Below, one piece after another: positions 53,230 through 62,752 of a stretch of DNA of 64,000 bases. Both the position numbers and the translations under genes were made by a program. Under the pieces are notes generated by a model. The model worked only from the letters and a program-made list of their open reading frames with translations, was not told the DNA's origin and ran no database searches. This stretch comes from a bacterium (GTDB taxonomy: Bacteria; Zhuqueibacterota; Zhuqueibacteria; Zhuqueibacterales; Zhuqueibacteraceae), in NCBI GenBank assembly GCA_023150945.1, contig JAKLJX010000016.1:101866-165865 (forward strand). The letters are read 5' to 3'. The number at the start of each line of letters is the position of its first letter. Position 1 is the stretch's first letter.

Positions 53230-54813
53230 ATGCCCAAACGTTACGATGCCATCATCATTGGCGCCGGCCACAACGGCCTGGTGAACGCGGCTTATCTGGC
53301 ACGCGCCGGCAAACAAGTGCTGGTGCTCGAGCGCCGGCCGCTGGTCGGTGGCGCCACCGTCACCGAAGAGATCTTTCCGGGCTTCAAGTATTCGGTGTTT
53401 TCCTACGTGATCAGCCTGTTCCGGCCGGAAATCATCCGCGAACTTGACCTGCCCCGCCACGGCCTGACCATCCTGCCTTTGCCCAGCACGCTCACCCCGT
53501 TGCCGGACGGCAATTATCTTTATCGTGATTGGGATCACTATCGCACCATGCGCGAGATCGCGCGCCATTCCCCGCGCGACGCCGAGGCTTATGACGAGTA
53601 CGGCCGCAGCATGTACTTCATGGCCAAGGCGGTGAAGTACCTGCTGAGCCTCGTGCCGCCGGATCCCACTTCGCTGCACCCGCGAGACTTGCGCGGTCTT
53701 GCCGGTTTGGGCAGGCATTTGCTCGGCTTGGGAGAGGAAAATCTCTACACGCTCACCAAGCTGATGACCATGAGCGCGGCGGATTTTCTCGAGGAATGGT
53801 TCGCAACCGAAGCGCTGAAGGCGACGCTCTCGGCCAGCGGAATCATCGGCACGTTTCTCGGCCCGCGCTCGCCCGGCACCGCGTATGTGCTGCTGCATCA
53901 CTACATGGGCGAAATCGACGGCTCGTTTCGCGCCTGGGGTTTCGCCCAGGGCGGCACCGGCGGCATTGCCAACGCGCTGGCCAGCGCCGCCACCGCGTTG
54001 GGCGCGGAAATCCGCTGCAACGCGCCGGTGGCCCGTGTGCTGGCGAAAAACGGCGCGGCGACGGGCGTGGCTTTGGAAAATGGGGATGAGTTCTACAGCA
54101 AGGTGGTGGTGTCGAGCCTGGATCCGAAACGCACTTTCTTGCAGCTGGTGGATGCGTCGCTGCTGCCCGGGGAGCTGGTCACTGCCATTCAGCGTTTCAA
54201 CATTCGCGGCTCTTCGGCCAAGGTGAATCTTGCGCTGGCGGCGGCGCCGGAGCTGGCCTGCCTGCCGGGCAACGGCCCGCATTTGCGCGGCGCCATCTCC
54301 CTCAGTCCCAGCATTGACTATCTCGAGCGTGCCTACGACGACGCCAAGTACGGCCGTTTTTCGCGCCGGCCGTACATTGACGTCATCATTCCCTCGCTGA
54401 TCGATCCCGAGATGGCGCCGCCAGGCAAGCACGTGATGTCGTGCTTCGTGCAATATGCGCCCTATCACCTGCGCGAGGGCACGTGGGAGCAGCAACGCGA
54501 GGCGCTCGGCGATACGGTGGTCGAGACGCTGGCGGAGTACATGCCCAATCTCAAAGACATCATTTTGCACCGCCAGGTGATGACGCCCTGGGACATCGAA
54601 CAAACCACCGGGCTGTCACAGGGCAACATTTTTCAAGGCGAATTGAGTTTGTCGCAGTTGTTCTTCCTGCGGCCGGCAGCGGGCTGGGCCAAATACCGCA
54701 CGCCGATCCGGAATTATTTTCAATGCGGTTCCGGCACGCATCCGGGCGGCGGCATCACCGGCGCGCCGGGCAAGCTGGCGGCGGGCGAAATCTTGCGGCT
54801 TGCTTTTCCATAG
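53230..54813 (+). CDS. Phytoene-desaturase-like FAD-dependent oxidoreductase, copy 1
   Basis: 527 residues. N-terminal Rossmann FAD-binding motif DAIIIGAGHNGLVNAAYLARAGKQVLVLERR (residues 5-35, GxGxxG), followed by GGATVTEEIFPGF, and the C-terminal flavin motif QCGSGTHPGGGITGAPGK. It resembles the PYROXD2/phytoene dehydrogenase-related family; the substrate is unknown. ATG 53230 has AGAGAGG 7 nt upstream; the longer frame from 53191 lacks one. A second paralog lies at 55755, with a toxin-antitoxin pair between the two. Confidence 0.87.
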   Translation: MPKRYDAIIIGAGHNGLVNAAYLARAGKQVLVLERRPLVGGATVTEEIFPGFKYSVFSYVISLFRPEIIRELDLPRHGLTILPLPSTLTPLPDGNYLYRDWDHYRTMREIARHSPRDAEAYDEYGRSMYFMAKAVKYLLSLVPPDPTSLHPRDLRGLAGLGRHLLGLGEENLYTLTKLMTMSAADFLEEWFATEALKATLSASGIIGTFLGPRSPGTAYVLLHHYMGEIDGSFRAWGFAQGGTGGIANALASAATALGAEIRCNAPVARVLAKNGAATGVALENGDEFYSKVVVSSLDPKRTFLQLVDASLLPGELVTAIQRFNIRGSSAKVNLALAAAPELACLPGNGPHLRGAISLSPSIDYLERAYDDAKYGRFSRRPYIDVIIPSLIDPEMAPPGKHVMSCFVQYAPYHLREGTWEQQREALGDTVVETLAEYMPNLKDIILHRQVMTPWDIEQTTGLSQGNIFQGELSLSQLFFLRPAAGWAKYRTPIRNYFQCGSGTHPGGGITGAPGKLAAGEILRLAFP

Positions 54814-54857
54814 GCTATTCATTACCATCTCCGCCGGCACGAAATCTGTTACTGCAA

Positions 54858-55262
54858 ATGAAACCACTCGACGACATCAGCAGCCGCCTGCAAACCGTTC
54901 TCGCGGGGCGGGTCAAATTTGCCCTGCTTTACGGCTCGATTCTGACGCCATACTTCAATGCCGACAGTGACCTCGATCTCGGCGTGTTTGTCGGCCGCCC
55001 CGTGAGCAGCGGGGACAAGCTTGGGCTGCAACACTTGCTGGAAGAGGCCTTGGCACAGCAGTATGAATTCGACCTGGTGGTGCTCGACACCGCCGATCCG
55101 ATCATCGCGATGCAAATACTGGCCAATGGCCGGCTGATCGTGGAAGAGGACCGGCTGGCATTCATTCGCTACAAGGCGCGCATGATCTCGCAATACCTCG
55201 ACTTCAAGATGGATCGCAAGCGGCTGGAAGACCGGATTCTGGAGGGATCAATCTATGCTTGA
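54858..55262 (+). CDS. mntA: MntA-like antitoxin nucleotidyltransferase
   Basis: 134 residues with the minimal nucleotidyltransferase signature GSX10DXD: ALLYGS, ten residues, then DLD, and a later catalytic Asp in EFDLVVLD. MntA-type antitoxins AMPylate their HepT partner and neutralise it. The open frame extends upstream to 54441 inside the oxidoreductase gene, but the family begins MKPLDDISSRL. The start has a poor ribosome site, though it lies 44 nt after the previous stop. Overlaps hepT by 8 nt. Confidence 0.85.
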   Translation: MKPLDDISSRLQTVLAGRVKFALLYGSILTPYFNADSDLDLGVFVGRPVSSGDKLGLQHLLEEALAQQYEFDLVVLDTADPIIAMQILANGRLIVEEDRLAFIRYKARMISQYLDFKMDRKRLEDRILEGSIYA

Positions 55263-55683
55263 GAGGGACGTTCTCTTGTCGAAGATAGCAATCATCAAGA
55301 ACTGTCTGCAGCGAATTAAGGAAGTCACACATCTTGATCCGGCAACCCTGGACGATTTCAATGTCCAGGATATCTATGTTCTCAATTTGGAACGTGCCGT
55401 GCAAGCGGCAATCGACATGGCCAACACGGTGATTGCCGCCCACAACTATCGCCTTCCCAATTCCTACAAAATGGCATTCTTTATTCTTTTCGAGAACGGT
55501 TGGATTGACCAGACATCACTGCAACGCATGCAAAGCATGGTGGGCTTTCGCAATATTGCGATCCACGATTATCAGGAGATTGCCGTCGCGATTCTCAAAT
55601 CGATACTGACCGAACATCTTGATGACTTCGAAATCTTCTACCGGCAGGTGATGCAGCGCTACCATGAAGATGCTGATTCATGA
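55255..55683 (+). CDS. hepT: HepT-like HEPN RNase toxin
   Basis: 142 residues, all-helical HEPN (DUF86) protein. It carries the RX4HXY active motif (RNIAIHDY, near residue 103-110), with catalytic Arg and His plus the Tyr that MntA AMPylates in studied pairs. The start overlaps mntA by 8 nt, giving translational coupling. Together they form a complete type VII toxin-antitoxin system. It is placed between two paralogous oxidoreductase genes. Confidence 0.9.
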   Translation: MLERDVLLSKIAIIKNCLQRIKEVTHLDPATLDDFNVQDIYVLNLERAVQAAIDMANTVIAAHNYRLPNSYKMAFFILFENGWIDQTSLQRMQSMVGFRNIAIHDYQEIAVAILKSILTEHLDDFEIFYRQVMQRYHEDADS

Positions 55684-55754
55684 AACCGGGTGTGCTGTTC
55701 GCCCCACACAGCAGGTCTTACAACTCCCCTCGAATCCCACCCTTGTGAGAATCC

Positions 55755-57347
55755 ATGAACACTCCCTATGACATCATCATCATCGGTGCCGGCCATAACG
55801 GCCTGGTAACCGCGGCCTATCTGGCGCGGGCGGGAAAGCGGGTGCTGGTGCTGGAACGCCGCGCCACGCTCGGCGGCGCAGCCGCGACCGAGGAGGTTTT
55901 CTCCGGTTTCAAATTCGACACCGGCGCGAGTGAAGCCGGTCTGCTGCGGCCGGAAATCGTCGCCGATCTCGATTTGCCGCGGCATGGCCTGGAATTCCTC
56001 ACCAGCCCGGCGGCGGTGTTTGCGCCGCAACCCAACGGCGATTCCCTCACCCTTTGGCGCGACGAGCAAAGCACGCTGGCCGAAATCGCGCGCCACTCCG
56101 CCAAGGATGCCGAACGCTTCCCCGCCTTTCTGCGCCTGGTAAAGCGCCTGACGGAGGTGTTGCAGCGGATCATGCTGCTGACCCCGCCGAATGTGGCCGA
56201 GCTAAAGTTCGAAGAGCTGCTGCCCTGGCTCAACTCCGGCCGCAAGCTCAGGCAACTGGGCAAGCACGACATGATGGAGTTCCTGCGCGTGTTGCCCATG
56301 CCGGTGACGGAGTTTCTTGATGAATGGTTCGAGAGTGAAGCGCTCAAGGCGGTGTTGGGCGCGGCGGGCGTCACCGGCAGCATGCAGGGGCCGCAAGCTT
56401 CCGGGACGGCGTTCATGATGGTGTATCACCATCTCGGTGCAGCCAATGGCGGGTTCAAAGCCAGCGTCCGGGTGAAGGGCGGCATGGGCGCGCTGGCCGC
56501 TGCGCTCGCCGGCGCGGCAAAGAAATACGGCACTGAAATCCGCAGGGCGGCGGAGGTGGTGCGCATCAAGGTCGAAGATGGCCGGGCCACCGGTGTGGTG
56601 CTGGCGGGTGGAGAGGAGATTGCCGCGCGGGCGGTGGTGTCGAATGCGGATCCGCGCCGCACGTTTCTTGATCTCGTGGGCGCACCGCGGCTCGGCCCGA
56701 CGTTCGTCCGGCGCGTGCGCAATATTCGCCTGCGCGGCACCACCGCAAAGATGAATCTCGCGTTGCGCGGTTTGCCGCGTTTCAACGGCATGCCCAAGAA
56801 CGAAGATTGCCTGAGCGGACACGTCTTGATTTGCCCGAGCCTGGAGTATCTCGAACGCGCGTTTGATGACGCCAAGTACGGCCGGTTCTCCCAGAAACCA
56901 TGCCTCGACCTCGTCATTCCCACGCTGCTCGATCCCGGGCTCGCGCCCGCCGGCCGGCATATCCTGGCGGTTACGATGCAATATGCGCCCTACCGCTTGC
57001 GCGAATCGCATTGGGAGAAGGAGCGCGACAAGCTGGGTGATCACCTCGTCGCCACGCTCGCGGAATATGCGCCGTCACTCCCGGATTTGATCTTGCATCG
57101 CCAGGTGTTGACGCCGCTCGATTATGAAAGGGAATATGGCCTCACCGAAGGCGGCGAGTTTCACGGACAAATGGGGCTGGATCAACTGCTGTTCATGCGG
57201 CCGGTTGCCGGATATGGCCGGTACCGCACGCCGGTTGGGAATCTCTATCTCTGCGGCGCGGGCACGCATCCCGGCGGCGGAGTGACCGGCGCCCCGGGAT
57301 ACAATGCTGCGCGTGAGATCTTGAAAGACTGCAAGAAAATCGGCTGA
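55755..57347 (+). CDS. Phytoene-desaturase-like FAD-dependent oxidoreductase, copy 2
   Basis: 530 residues, paralog of the 53230 gene and similar along its whole length: DIIIIGAGHNGLVTAAYLARAGKRVLVLERR (FAD motif), GGAAATEEVFSGFKFDTG, RGTTAKMNLALRGL, and the C-terminal LCGAGTHPGGGVTGAPGYNAA. Same unknown substrate class. ATG 55755 lies 71 nt after hepT. Confidence 0.88.
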   Translation: MNTPYDIIIIGAGHNGLVTAAYLARAGKRVLVLERRATLGGAAATEEVFSGFKFDTGASEAGLLRPEIVADLDLPRHGLEFLTSPAAVFAPQPNGDSLTLWRDEQSTLAEIARHSAKDAERFPAFLRLVKRLTEVLQRIMLLTPPNVAELKFEELLPWLNSGRKLRQLGKHDMMEFLRVLPMPVTEFLDEWFESEALKAVLGAAGVTGSMQGPQASGTAFMMVYHHLGAANGGFKASVRVKGGMGALAAALAGAAKKYGTEIRRAAEVVRIKVEDGRATGVVLAGGEEIAARAVVSNADPRRTFLDLVGAPRLGPTFVRRVRNIRLRGTTAKMNLALRGLPRFNGMPKNEDCLSGHVLICPSLEYLERAFDDAKYGRFSQKPCLDLVIPTLLDPGLAPAGRHILAVTMQYAPYRLRESHWEKERDKLGDHLVATLAEYAPSLPDLILHRQVLTPLDYEREYGLTEGGEFHGQMGLDQLLFMRPVAGYGRYRTPVGNLYLCGAGTHPGGGVTGAPGYNAAREILKDCKKIG

Positions 57348-57427
57348 CCGGCCTGCGCGAGATTTCAGGCAACCTGAAGACCGAAACCCGCGGGCAGCGA
57401 AAGGCACGTTCAGTGCCCTGTTGACTC

Positions 57428-57442
57428 GTGTCTGTCCAGAAA
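57428..57442. repeat. Dispersed repeat core, copy 2
   Basis: GTGTCTGTCCAGAAA, reverse complement of 974-988, with adjacent CCGCGCGGGGGC resembling the CCGCCCGGGCGG next to copy 1. Located in the intergenic stretch between the second oxidoreductase and the minus-strand coiled-coil gene. Confidence 0.4.
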
Positions 57443-57525
57443 TGAAGAAACCGCGCGGGGGCACGGCCATGACATCAAATGCCGTGGTGCGGGAATGGTT
57501 CAAAGCGAATGGCCCGGCTGCGGCT

Positions 57526-58506
57526 TCAGTTCTTCTCCATACCGGCGCGCATCGAATCCGCCTCACGCAAAGCGCGCTTGGCTTCCTCCAATGCCTGCTT
57601 GAGTTCGGCCTGAAAATCGGCACTGTCCGCAGCAGATTTGGGTGACAAGTTCTCCAAGCTGTGCAGAGAGGAGAGGGCCTTCATGGCCTCAGGCTCGCCC
57701 AGCCGCTGCAGCTCGCGCAGCCGTTGAAGCTCGTGCTTCAGGCGCTCCTGGTCAAGACTAAGCTGGGTGCTGAAGTTTTGCTGCCACACCAAACGCTTCT
57801 CTTTTTCCAGGCGTTCCAGTTCTTTGGCGATGGCCAATTGTTTGCGCTTCAGCAGTGCTTGCTTGAGCGAATCATTGACGACGACGGTGATCTTCATATC
57901 CGGCGCCAGGCTGAAGTGCATGAGGCGCTGCACCGCCGCCGGATGGGGCGTGAGGCCGGCCAGCTCGCCCTTGAGTCGATAATTGAATTCATACATCATC
58001 TTGATCCGCTCTTGCATCGCCTCCCATTTCTCCGGCGTGCTTTGTGCCGGCAGCGCGGCCACCAGCGGCGGCATGGGCGGCACGGCAGAATCCCCTTCCA
58101 CGCTGACCGCGCCCGGAAGTGCCGGCGGTGCGGGCGTAACCACGACTGCCGTACCCTTGCCGAATTCCAGCGGCATCTCGGTCAGGAACAACAGCGTCTC
58201 TGCCTGCGCTGCAGTCAGGCCCTGGCTGGCGTTGCTCAGATTGAGAATGCTGGCGGCGATTTGCTCCACCTGCTCAGGCGGGACTTTGCGCTCGGCCACA
58301 TCGGCGAGAAACTGGCCGTATTTTTTCTTTAGCTGATCTTTGTCTTTACCTTCCGGCACCATGGCAAACAGACTGTTGCCGAGCAGCCCCAGGTAATTTT
58401 CCACACCGGTTTGGCGAACCTTGCTGAAAAACCAGCTCAAGCTGGCCGCCACGGCCAGCAGCAACACAACAAAACCGGCGTCACGGGCAATTCTAGACAT
58501 ATCCAA
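57526..58506 (-). CDS. Membrane-anchored coiled-coil protein of unknown function
   Basis: 326 residues. A membrane helix near the N-terminus (GFVVLLLAVAASLSWFF), a helical part with ENYLGLLGNSLFAMVPEGKDK, a Pro/Ala-rich stretch (~125-155), then a long charged coiled coil from ~195 to the end (LERLEKEKRLVW..QQNF..LDQERLKHELQRLRELQRL). Unrecognised family; probably a membrane-tethered scaffold. It converges with the second oxidoreductase gene; the 178 nt between them contain only the short repeat. Confidence 0.6.
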   Translation of the reverse strand: MDMSRIARDAGFVVLLLAVAASLSWFFSKVRQTGVENYLGLLGNSLFAMVPEGKDKDQLKKKYGQFLADVAERKVPPEQVEQIAASILNLSNASQGLTAAQAETLLFLTEMPLEFGKGTAVVVTPAPPALPGAVSVEGDSAVPPMPPLVAALPAQSTPEKWEAMQERIKMMYEFNYRLKGELAGLTPHPAAVQRLMHFSLAPDMKITVVVNDSLKQALLKRKQLAIAKELERLEKEKRLVWQQNFSTQLSLDQERLKHELQRLRELQRLGEPEAMKALSSLHSLENLSPKSAADSADFQAELKQALEEAKRALREADSMRAGMEKN

Positions 58507-59006
58507 CTCCAGAGCGACAACTTGAAATTTGGAAAGGAAACATGGTTTTCATCATTGCTCCCCCGCCGGGCAACCACCGAATCGCGGCTGGTGGCAGCGC
58601 CCTCCAGTGGCCTCTTGCGGCACAACAGGAGGACTTCTGCGCCAAGACAAAAGTTTTGCTGATTCACCCGAGTGGCAATCGCCGACCTCGCCGATCTCCC
58701 CCAGCCAGCGGCCGGTCGGGAAATCGCGCCGGCACAATCCGACAGCAAAGATTGGCACATTTTCCAGAAAAGCAAGAGATTTCTCGAAACGGCCGCTGTC
58801 GTCACGGCGCGCAGGAATGCAGTTACGCGCGGAATTGCCGCACGGTTGACCGACAGGTTGAAAATTCATGAAAGCGCGTTGTCACCTTTGAGAACAAGCG
58901 CCGTATGAAACGTCATCGTTTTCGCAGGCGCGCCGCAAGCAGGTGTCGCGCGGCGTGGCGCGAACGCAATTCAGATCGGTTTTGGAATCAGTCATGAGGA
59001 GTCAAA
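58507..59006. other. Long intergenic region
   Basis: 500 nt between divergent genes. Open frames exist on both strands, but none has a ribosome site together with a recognisable domain. I see no RNA structure of note. It should contain promoters for both directions. Confidence 0.35.
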
Positions 59007-59234
59007 ATGCGCAGCAAAACTCTCACCCATCTCCGCAACACCAGCCTGGCACTGATGTTGATGTTTCTGGCGCTGCCGTTTTCGTTTTCATTCGACCAAG
59101 ACGGTCTCACCTGGAGGATGTGGCACGGCCAGCCGCAGTTGGTGAAAGTCTTCCTCCTGGCGGCAATCATCACCGGTCTCAGTGCGTGGTTCTTTTCGTA
59201 CCGCGTGAAACTGGCAAGAGTGACAGAGCGATAA
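59007..59234 (+). CDS. Small two-TM membrane protein
   Basis: 75 residues with two hydrophobic segments (LALMLMFLALPFSFSF and LVKVFLLAAIITGLSAWFFSY) and a short charged C-terminus. A strong ribosome site (GAGGAG) sits 6 nt before the ATG, which supports expression. Family and function unknown. 14 nt separate it from the HEAT-repeat gene, so the two are likely co-transcribed. Confidence 0.6.
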   Translation: MRSKTLTHLRNTSLALMLMFLALPFSFSFDQDGLTWRMWHGQPQLVKVFLLAAIITGLSAWFFSYRVKLARVTER

Positions 59235-59248
59235 CCCTCGGTTGATTC

Positions 59249-59773
59249 ATGCACCGGCTTCTGCAAAAACTCACCGGCAGCGATCGGCGCTCGATCGGCA
59301 AATCCGCAGAGGTTGTGGCCGCGGTTCTGGCCCATCCCGAGAACTTTGGCGCTGTCTTTGAAGGCATGCTGGCAGAGGATCCGATCCTGCGCCTGCGTTG
59401 CGCCGATGCCGTCGAGAAGATCACCGCGCAGCGGCCGGAATTGCTGCTGCCGTTCAAACGCCGGCTGCTCGAACGTGTTGCCAAGATCGATCAGCCGGAA
59501 GTGCGCTGGCACGTGGCACAAATGCTGCCGCGCCTGGCCTTGACGCCGCGGGAACGGCGCGCGAGCGTCGCGTTGCTGCGCATCTTTTTGCAGGATGACA
59601 GCAGGATCGTCAGGACTTTTGCCATGCAGGCTCTCGCCGATTTGGCCGCGCAGGAAGCCAAACTGCGCGGCCCGGTGATTCGCCTGCTCACCACTCTCAC
59701 CCGCACCGGCAGCCCCGCTATGCAGGCCCGCGGCCGCAAGCTGCTGGTTCGCCTCCAAAAATTCCATTCCTGA
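59249..59773 (+). CDS. HEAT-repeat-like helical protein
   Basis: 174 residues of repeated antiparallel helices (MLAEDPILRLRCADAVEKI, IDQPEVRWHVAQMLPRLAL, LQDDSRIVRTFAMQALADLA) typical of HEAT/Armadillo-type repeats. No catalytic motif. Such proteins are usually protein-binding scaffolds. Located between the two-TM gene and leuS. Confidence 0.65.
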   Translation: MHRLLQKLTGSDRRSIGKSAEVVAAVLAHPENFGAVFEGMLAEDPILRLRCADAVEKITAQRPELLLPFKRRLLERVAKIDQPEVRWHVAQMLPRLALTPRERRASVALLRIFLQDDSRIVRTFAMQALADLAAQEAKLRGPVIRLLTTLTRTGSPAMQARGRKLLVRLQKFHS

Positions 59774-59943
59774 AAATCTGCCGCGGACCCGCTGCCGCCG
59801 CAAATTCCCGTGCTCGTCCTCTCGCGTCGCCGCTAGCGGCGTTTGTTGCAGAAGTTGAACTTTCATTATTTGGAAAATTTGCTTATTATTGCGGCCATTG
59901 CACGCAAACCCCGAGTCTTGCGATTTTTCATTGAGGAAGAATC

Positions 59944-62604
59944 ATGAGCAGTCAAGCAGACCAAAGTGCCCCGGCCTCGCGCTATGATTTCGCAGCCCTG
60001 GAGGCGAAATGGCGGCCCTACTGGGATGAGTTGGGCTTGTATCAAACCGGCAACGATCCCGCCAAACCCAAAAAATATGTTCTGGACTTCTTCCCCTATC
60101 CTTCGGGTGAAGGCCTGTCCGTCGGCCACTGCCGCAACTATGTGCCGACCGACGTCATCTCACGTTACTTCCGCATGCGCCACTTCAACGTGCTGCATCC
60201 CATCGGCTGGGATGCCTTCGGCCTGCCCGCGGAAAATGCCGCCATCAAACTCAAAACCAATCCCGCCAGGCTCATTGCCAAATACTCCGCGAATTACAAG
60301 CGCCAGATGAATTTGATCGCGGCGAGCTATGATTGGGACCGTGAGATCAATTCGAGTTCGCCGGAGTACTACCGCTGGACGCAATGGATTTTCCTGTTGC
60401 TTTACAATTCCTGGTATGACCGCCGCCGCGATCAGGCGCGGCCGATCGCCGAATTGGAGGCGGAACTGGAGCGCCACGGCACTCAGGAGATGATGCTGCC
60501 TGCCGAAGTGCCGGCGCTCACCGGCACGCAATGGCGGGCAATGCCCCTCACGGAGCGGCGGCGCTATTTGAGCAATTTCCGCCTGGCTTATCGGGCGGCT
60601 TCCGCGGTGAATTGGGATCCGGTCGAGAAAACCGTGCTGGCGAATGAAGAAGTGATCGACGGCCGGGGCTGGCGCAGCGGCGCGCTGGTCGAGCGCAAAA
60701 ACCTGCAGCAATGGTTCTTCCGCATCACGGCCTATGCCGAGCGCCTGCTCGCCGATCTCGACACCATCGACTGGCCGGAGAGTATCAAAGCAATGCAGCG
60801 CAATTGGATCGGCCGCAGCGAAGGCGCCGAGGTCACGTTCAAAACCGCGGCCGGCGATCTTGTCATCTTCACCACCCGGCCAGATACCTTGTGGGGCGCG
60901 ACCTTCATGGTGTTGGCGCCCGAGCATCCTTTCGTTTCGCAATTGACCACTGCAGTGCAACGCTCGCAAGTCACCGCCTACGTCGCCGCCGCCAAAGAGC
61001 AGAGCGAGCAAACCCGTACCGCGGAGACGCGCGACAAAACCGGCGTGTTCACCGGCAGCTATGCTCTCAATCCCGTCAATCAGGAGCAGATTCCAATTTG
61101 GATCGCGGACTATGTGTTGCTGGAGTATGGCACCGGCGCCATCATGGCCGTGCCGGCGCACGATCAGCGCGACTTCGAGTTTGCTCGCAAGTTCGATCTG
61201 CCGATTCGCGTCGTCATCGAGCCGGCCGGCCAAACGCTGCGCCCGGAAGACATGACCGCGGCCTGGCCGCACGAAGGCGTCATGGTCAACTCGGCGCACT
61301 TCGACGGCACGCCTGCCAACGAAGCGGTGAGTAAAGTTATCGTCTGGTTGGAGCAGACCGGCAAAGGCTCAGGCCGTGTGCTCTACAAGATGCGCGACTG
61401 GCTCATCAGCCGGCAGCGCTACTGGGGCACGCCCATTCCGATCGTGCATACCGAGGCGTTCGGTGAAGTGCCGGTGGCGCCGGAAAACCTGCCGGTGGTG
61501 CTGCCCGAAGTGCCCAACTACGAACCGACCGAAACCGGTGAATCACCGCTGGCGGCAATCACCAGCTTTGTCAACGTCACGTTACCGGACGGCACGTCCG
61601 GCAAACGTGAAACCGACACCATGGGCACGTTTGCCTGCTCGTCGTGGTACTTCCTGCGCTTTGCCAGTCCGCGCGAAGACCAAGCGCCGTTCGAGCCGCA
61701 GGCGGTGAACTATTGGCTGCCGATTGATTTGTATGTCGGCGGCGCCGAGCATGCCGTGATGCATTTGCTCTATTCACGCTTTTGGACCAAGGTCTTGTAT
61801 GATCGCGGCCTGGTTCCCTTCGTCGAGCCGTTCAAAAAGTTGCGCAATCAGGGCATGCTGCTTTCCTATGACAATCAGAAAATGTCGAAATCGCGCGGCA
61901 ATGTGATCACACCCGATGCCGTTGCGGCGGTGCATGGCGTCGATGCCCTGCGGGTTTACATCCTGTTCATGGGGCCGTTCGAAGCGGAAACGAAATGGGA
62001 GGAAGCAGGCGTCAAAGGTGCCAGCCGTTTTCTGCAACGTTTTTGGACGCTGGCACGCGAACTGGCAACTGCCACGTTTGTTGAGCCCTCGGGCGAGCGG
62101 GAACGCGAGTTTCGCCGCACGTTGCACGCGACCATCAAGCGGGTGACGCATGATCTGGAAGATTTCGCCTTCAACACCGCCATCGCCGGGCTGATGGAAC
62201 TGTTGAATTTCTTCTATGACTGCCGGCGCGATCAAACCGTGGTGGGCGTGACGCCCGGCCTGTGGCGGGAAGGCCTGGAAGTCTTCACGCGTTTGTTGTC
62301 ACCCATCGCGCCGTTCCTCGCCGAGGAAGTCTGGCAGGAGATGCTGGGCCATCGGGGCGAGTGCGTGCAGCGGCTGCCCTGGCTGGAATACGACGAAGCC
62401 GCGCTCGCGGTCGATGAGATCACCGTGGTCATTCAAGTGAATGGCAAGCTGCGCGGCCAGCTCACTGTGCCCGTCGCTATCGATGAGGAACGGCTGAAAC
62501 AAGCCGCGCTGGCAAGCGCGCAAATCAAGAAGTTCGTGGAGGGCAAGGCAATCAAAAAAGTGATTGTCGTTCCCCGGAAGCTGGTCAATATCGTGGTGGG
62601 ATAA
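59944..62604 (+). CDS. leuS: Leucyl-tRNA synthetase
   Basis: 886 residues, class I aminoacyl-tRNA synthetase. HIGH-type motif in FPYPSGEGLSVGHCRNYV (~45-62), the CP1 editing domain with TTRPDTLWGATFMVLAPEH and GTGAIMAVPAHDQRDFEF, KMSKS in QKMSKSRGNVI (~645), anticodon-binding helical C-terminal domain, and a final RKLVNIVV segment. Slightly longer than most bacterial LeuRS (about 800-880). ATG 59944 follows GAGGAAGA ~8 nt upstream. Confidence 0.97.
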   Translation: MSSQADQSAPASRYDFAALEAKWRPYWDELGLYQTGNDPAKPKKYVLDFFPYPSGEGLSVGHCRNYVPTDVISRYFRMRHFNVLHPIGWDAFGLPAENAAIKLKTNPARLIAKYSANYKRQMNLIAASYDWDREINSSSPEYYRWTQWIFLLLYNSWYDRRRDQARPIAELEAELERHGTQEMMLPAEVPALTGTQWRAMPLTERRRYLSNFRLAYRAASAVNWDPVEKTVLANEEVIDGRGWRSGALVERKNLQQWFFRITAYAERLLADLDTIDWPESIKAMQRNWIGRSEGAEVTFKTAAGDLVIFTTRPDTLWGATFMVLAPEHPFVSQLTTAVQRSQVTAYVAAAKEQSEQTRTAETRDKTGVFTGSYALNPVNQEQIPIWIADYVLLEYGTGAIMAVPAHDQRDFEFARKFDLPIRVVIEPAGQTLRPEDMTAAWPHEGVMVNSAHFDGTPANEAVSKVIVWLEQTGKGSGRVLYKMRDWLISRQRYWGTPIPIVHTEAFGEVPVAPENLPVVLPEVPNYEPTETGESPLAAITSFVNVTLPDGTSGKRETDTMGTFACSSWYFLRFASPREDQAPFEPQAVNYWLPIDLYVGGAEHAVMHLLYSRFWTKVLYDRGLVPFVEPFKKLRNQGMLLSYDNQKMSKSRGNVITPDAVAAVHGVDALRVYILFMGPFEAETKWEEAGVKGASRFLQRFWTLARELATATFVEPSGEREREFRRTLHATIKRVTHDLEDFAFNTAIAGLMELLNFFYDCRRDQTVVGVTPGLWREGLEVFTRLLSPIAPFLAEEVWQEMLGHRGECVQRLPWLEYDEAALAVDEITVVIQVNGKLRGQLTVPVAIDEERLKQAALASAQIKKFVEGKAIKKVIVVPRKLVNIVVG

Positions 62605-62752
62605 GAGGGCGGGTGCTTTTCAAGTGCTCGCGTGCGTGCAGGCTGCGGCCGTCCGATGAAGAGGAGCGATGAATTCGGGCGGCAGGCGGCGACCTTGACG
62701 GGCAGGCAGCGGCGCTGCTCAGCAGGTCACTCGCCGGGTGAGCGGGCAGCGC

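Noticed and set aside
58437..58869. Two overlapping minus-strand frames in the long intergenic region
   Set aside because: No ribosome site or domain; composition is like the intergenic DNA.
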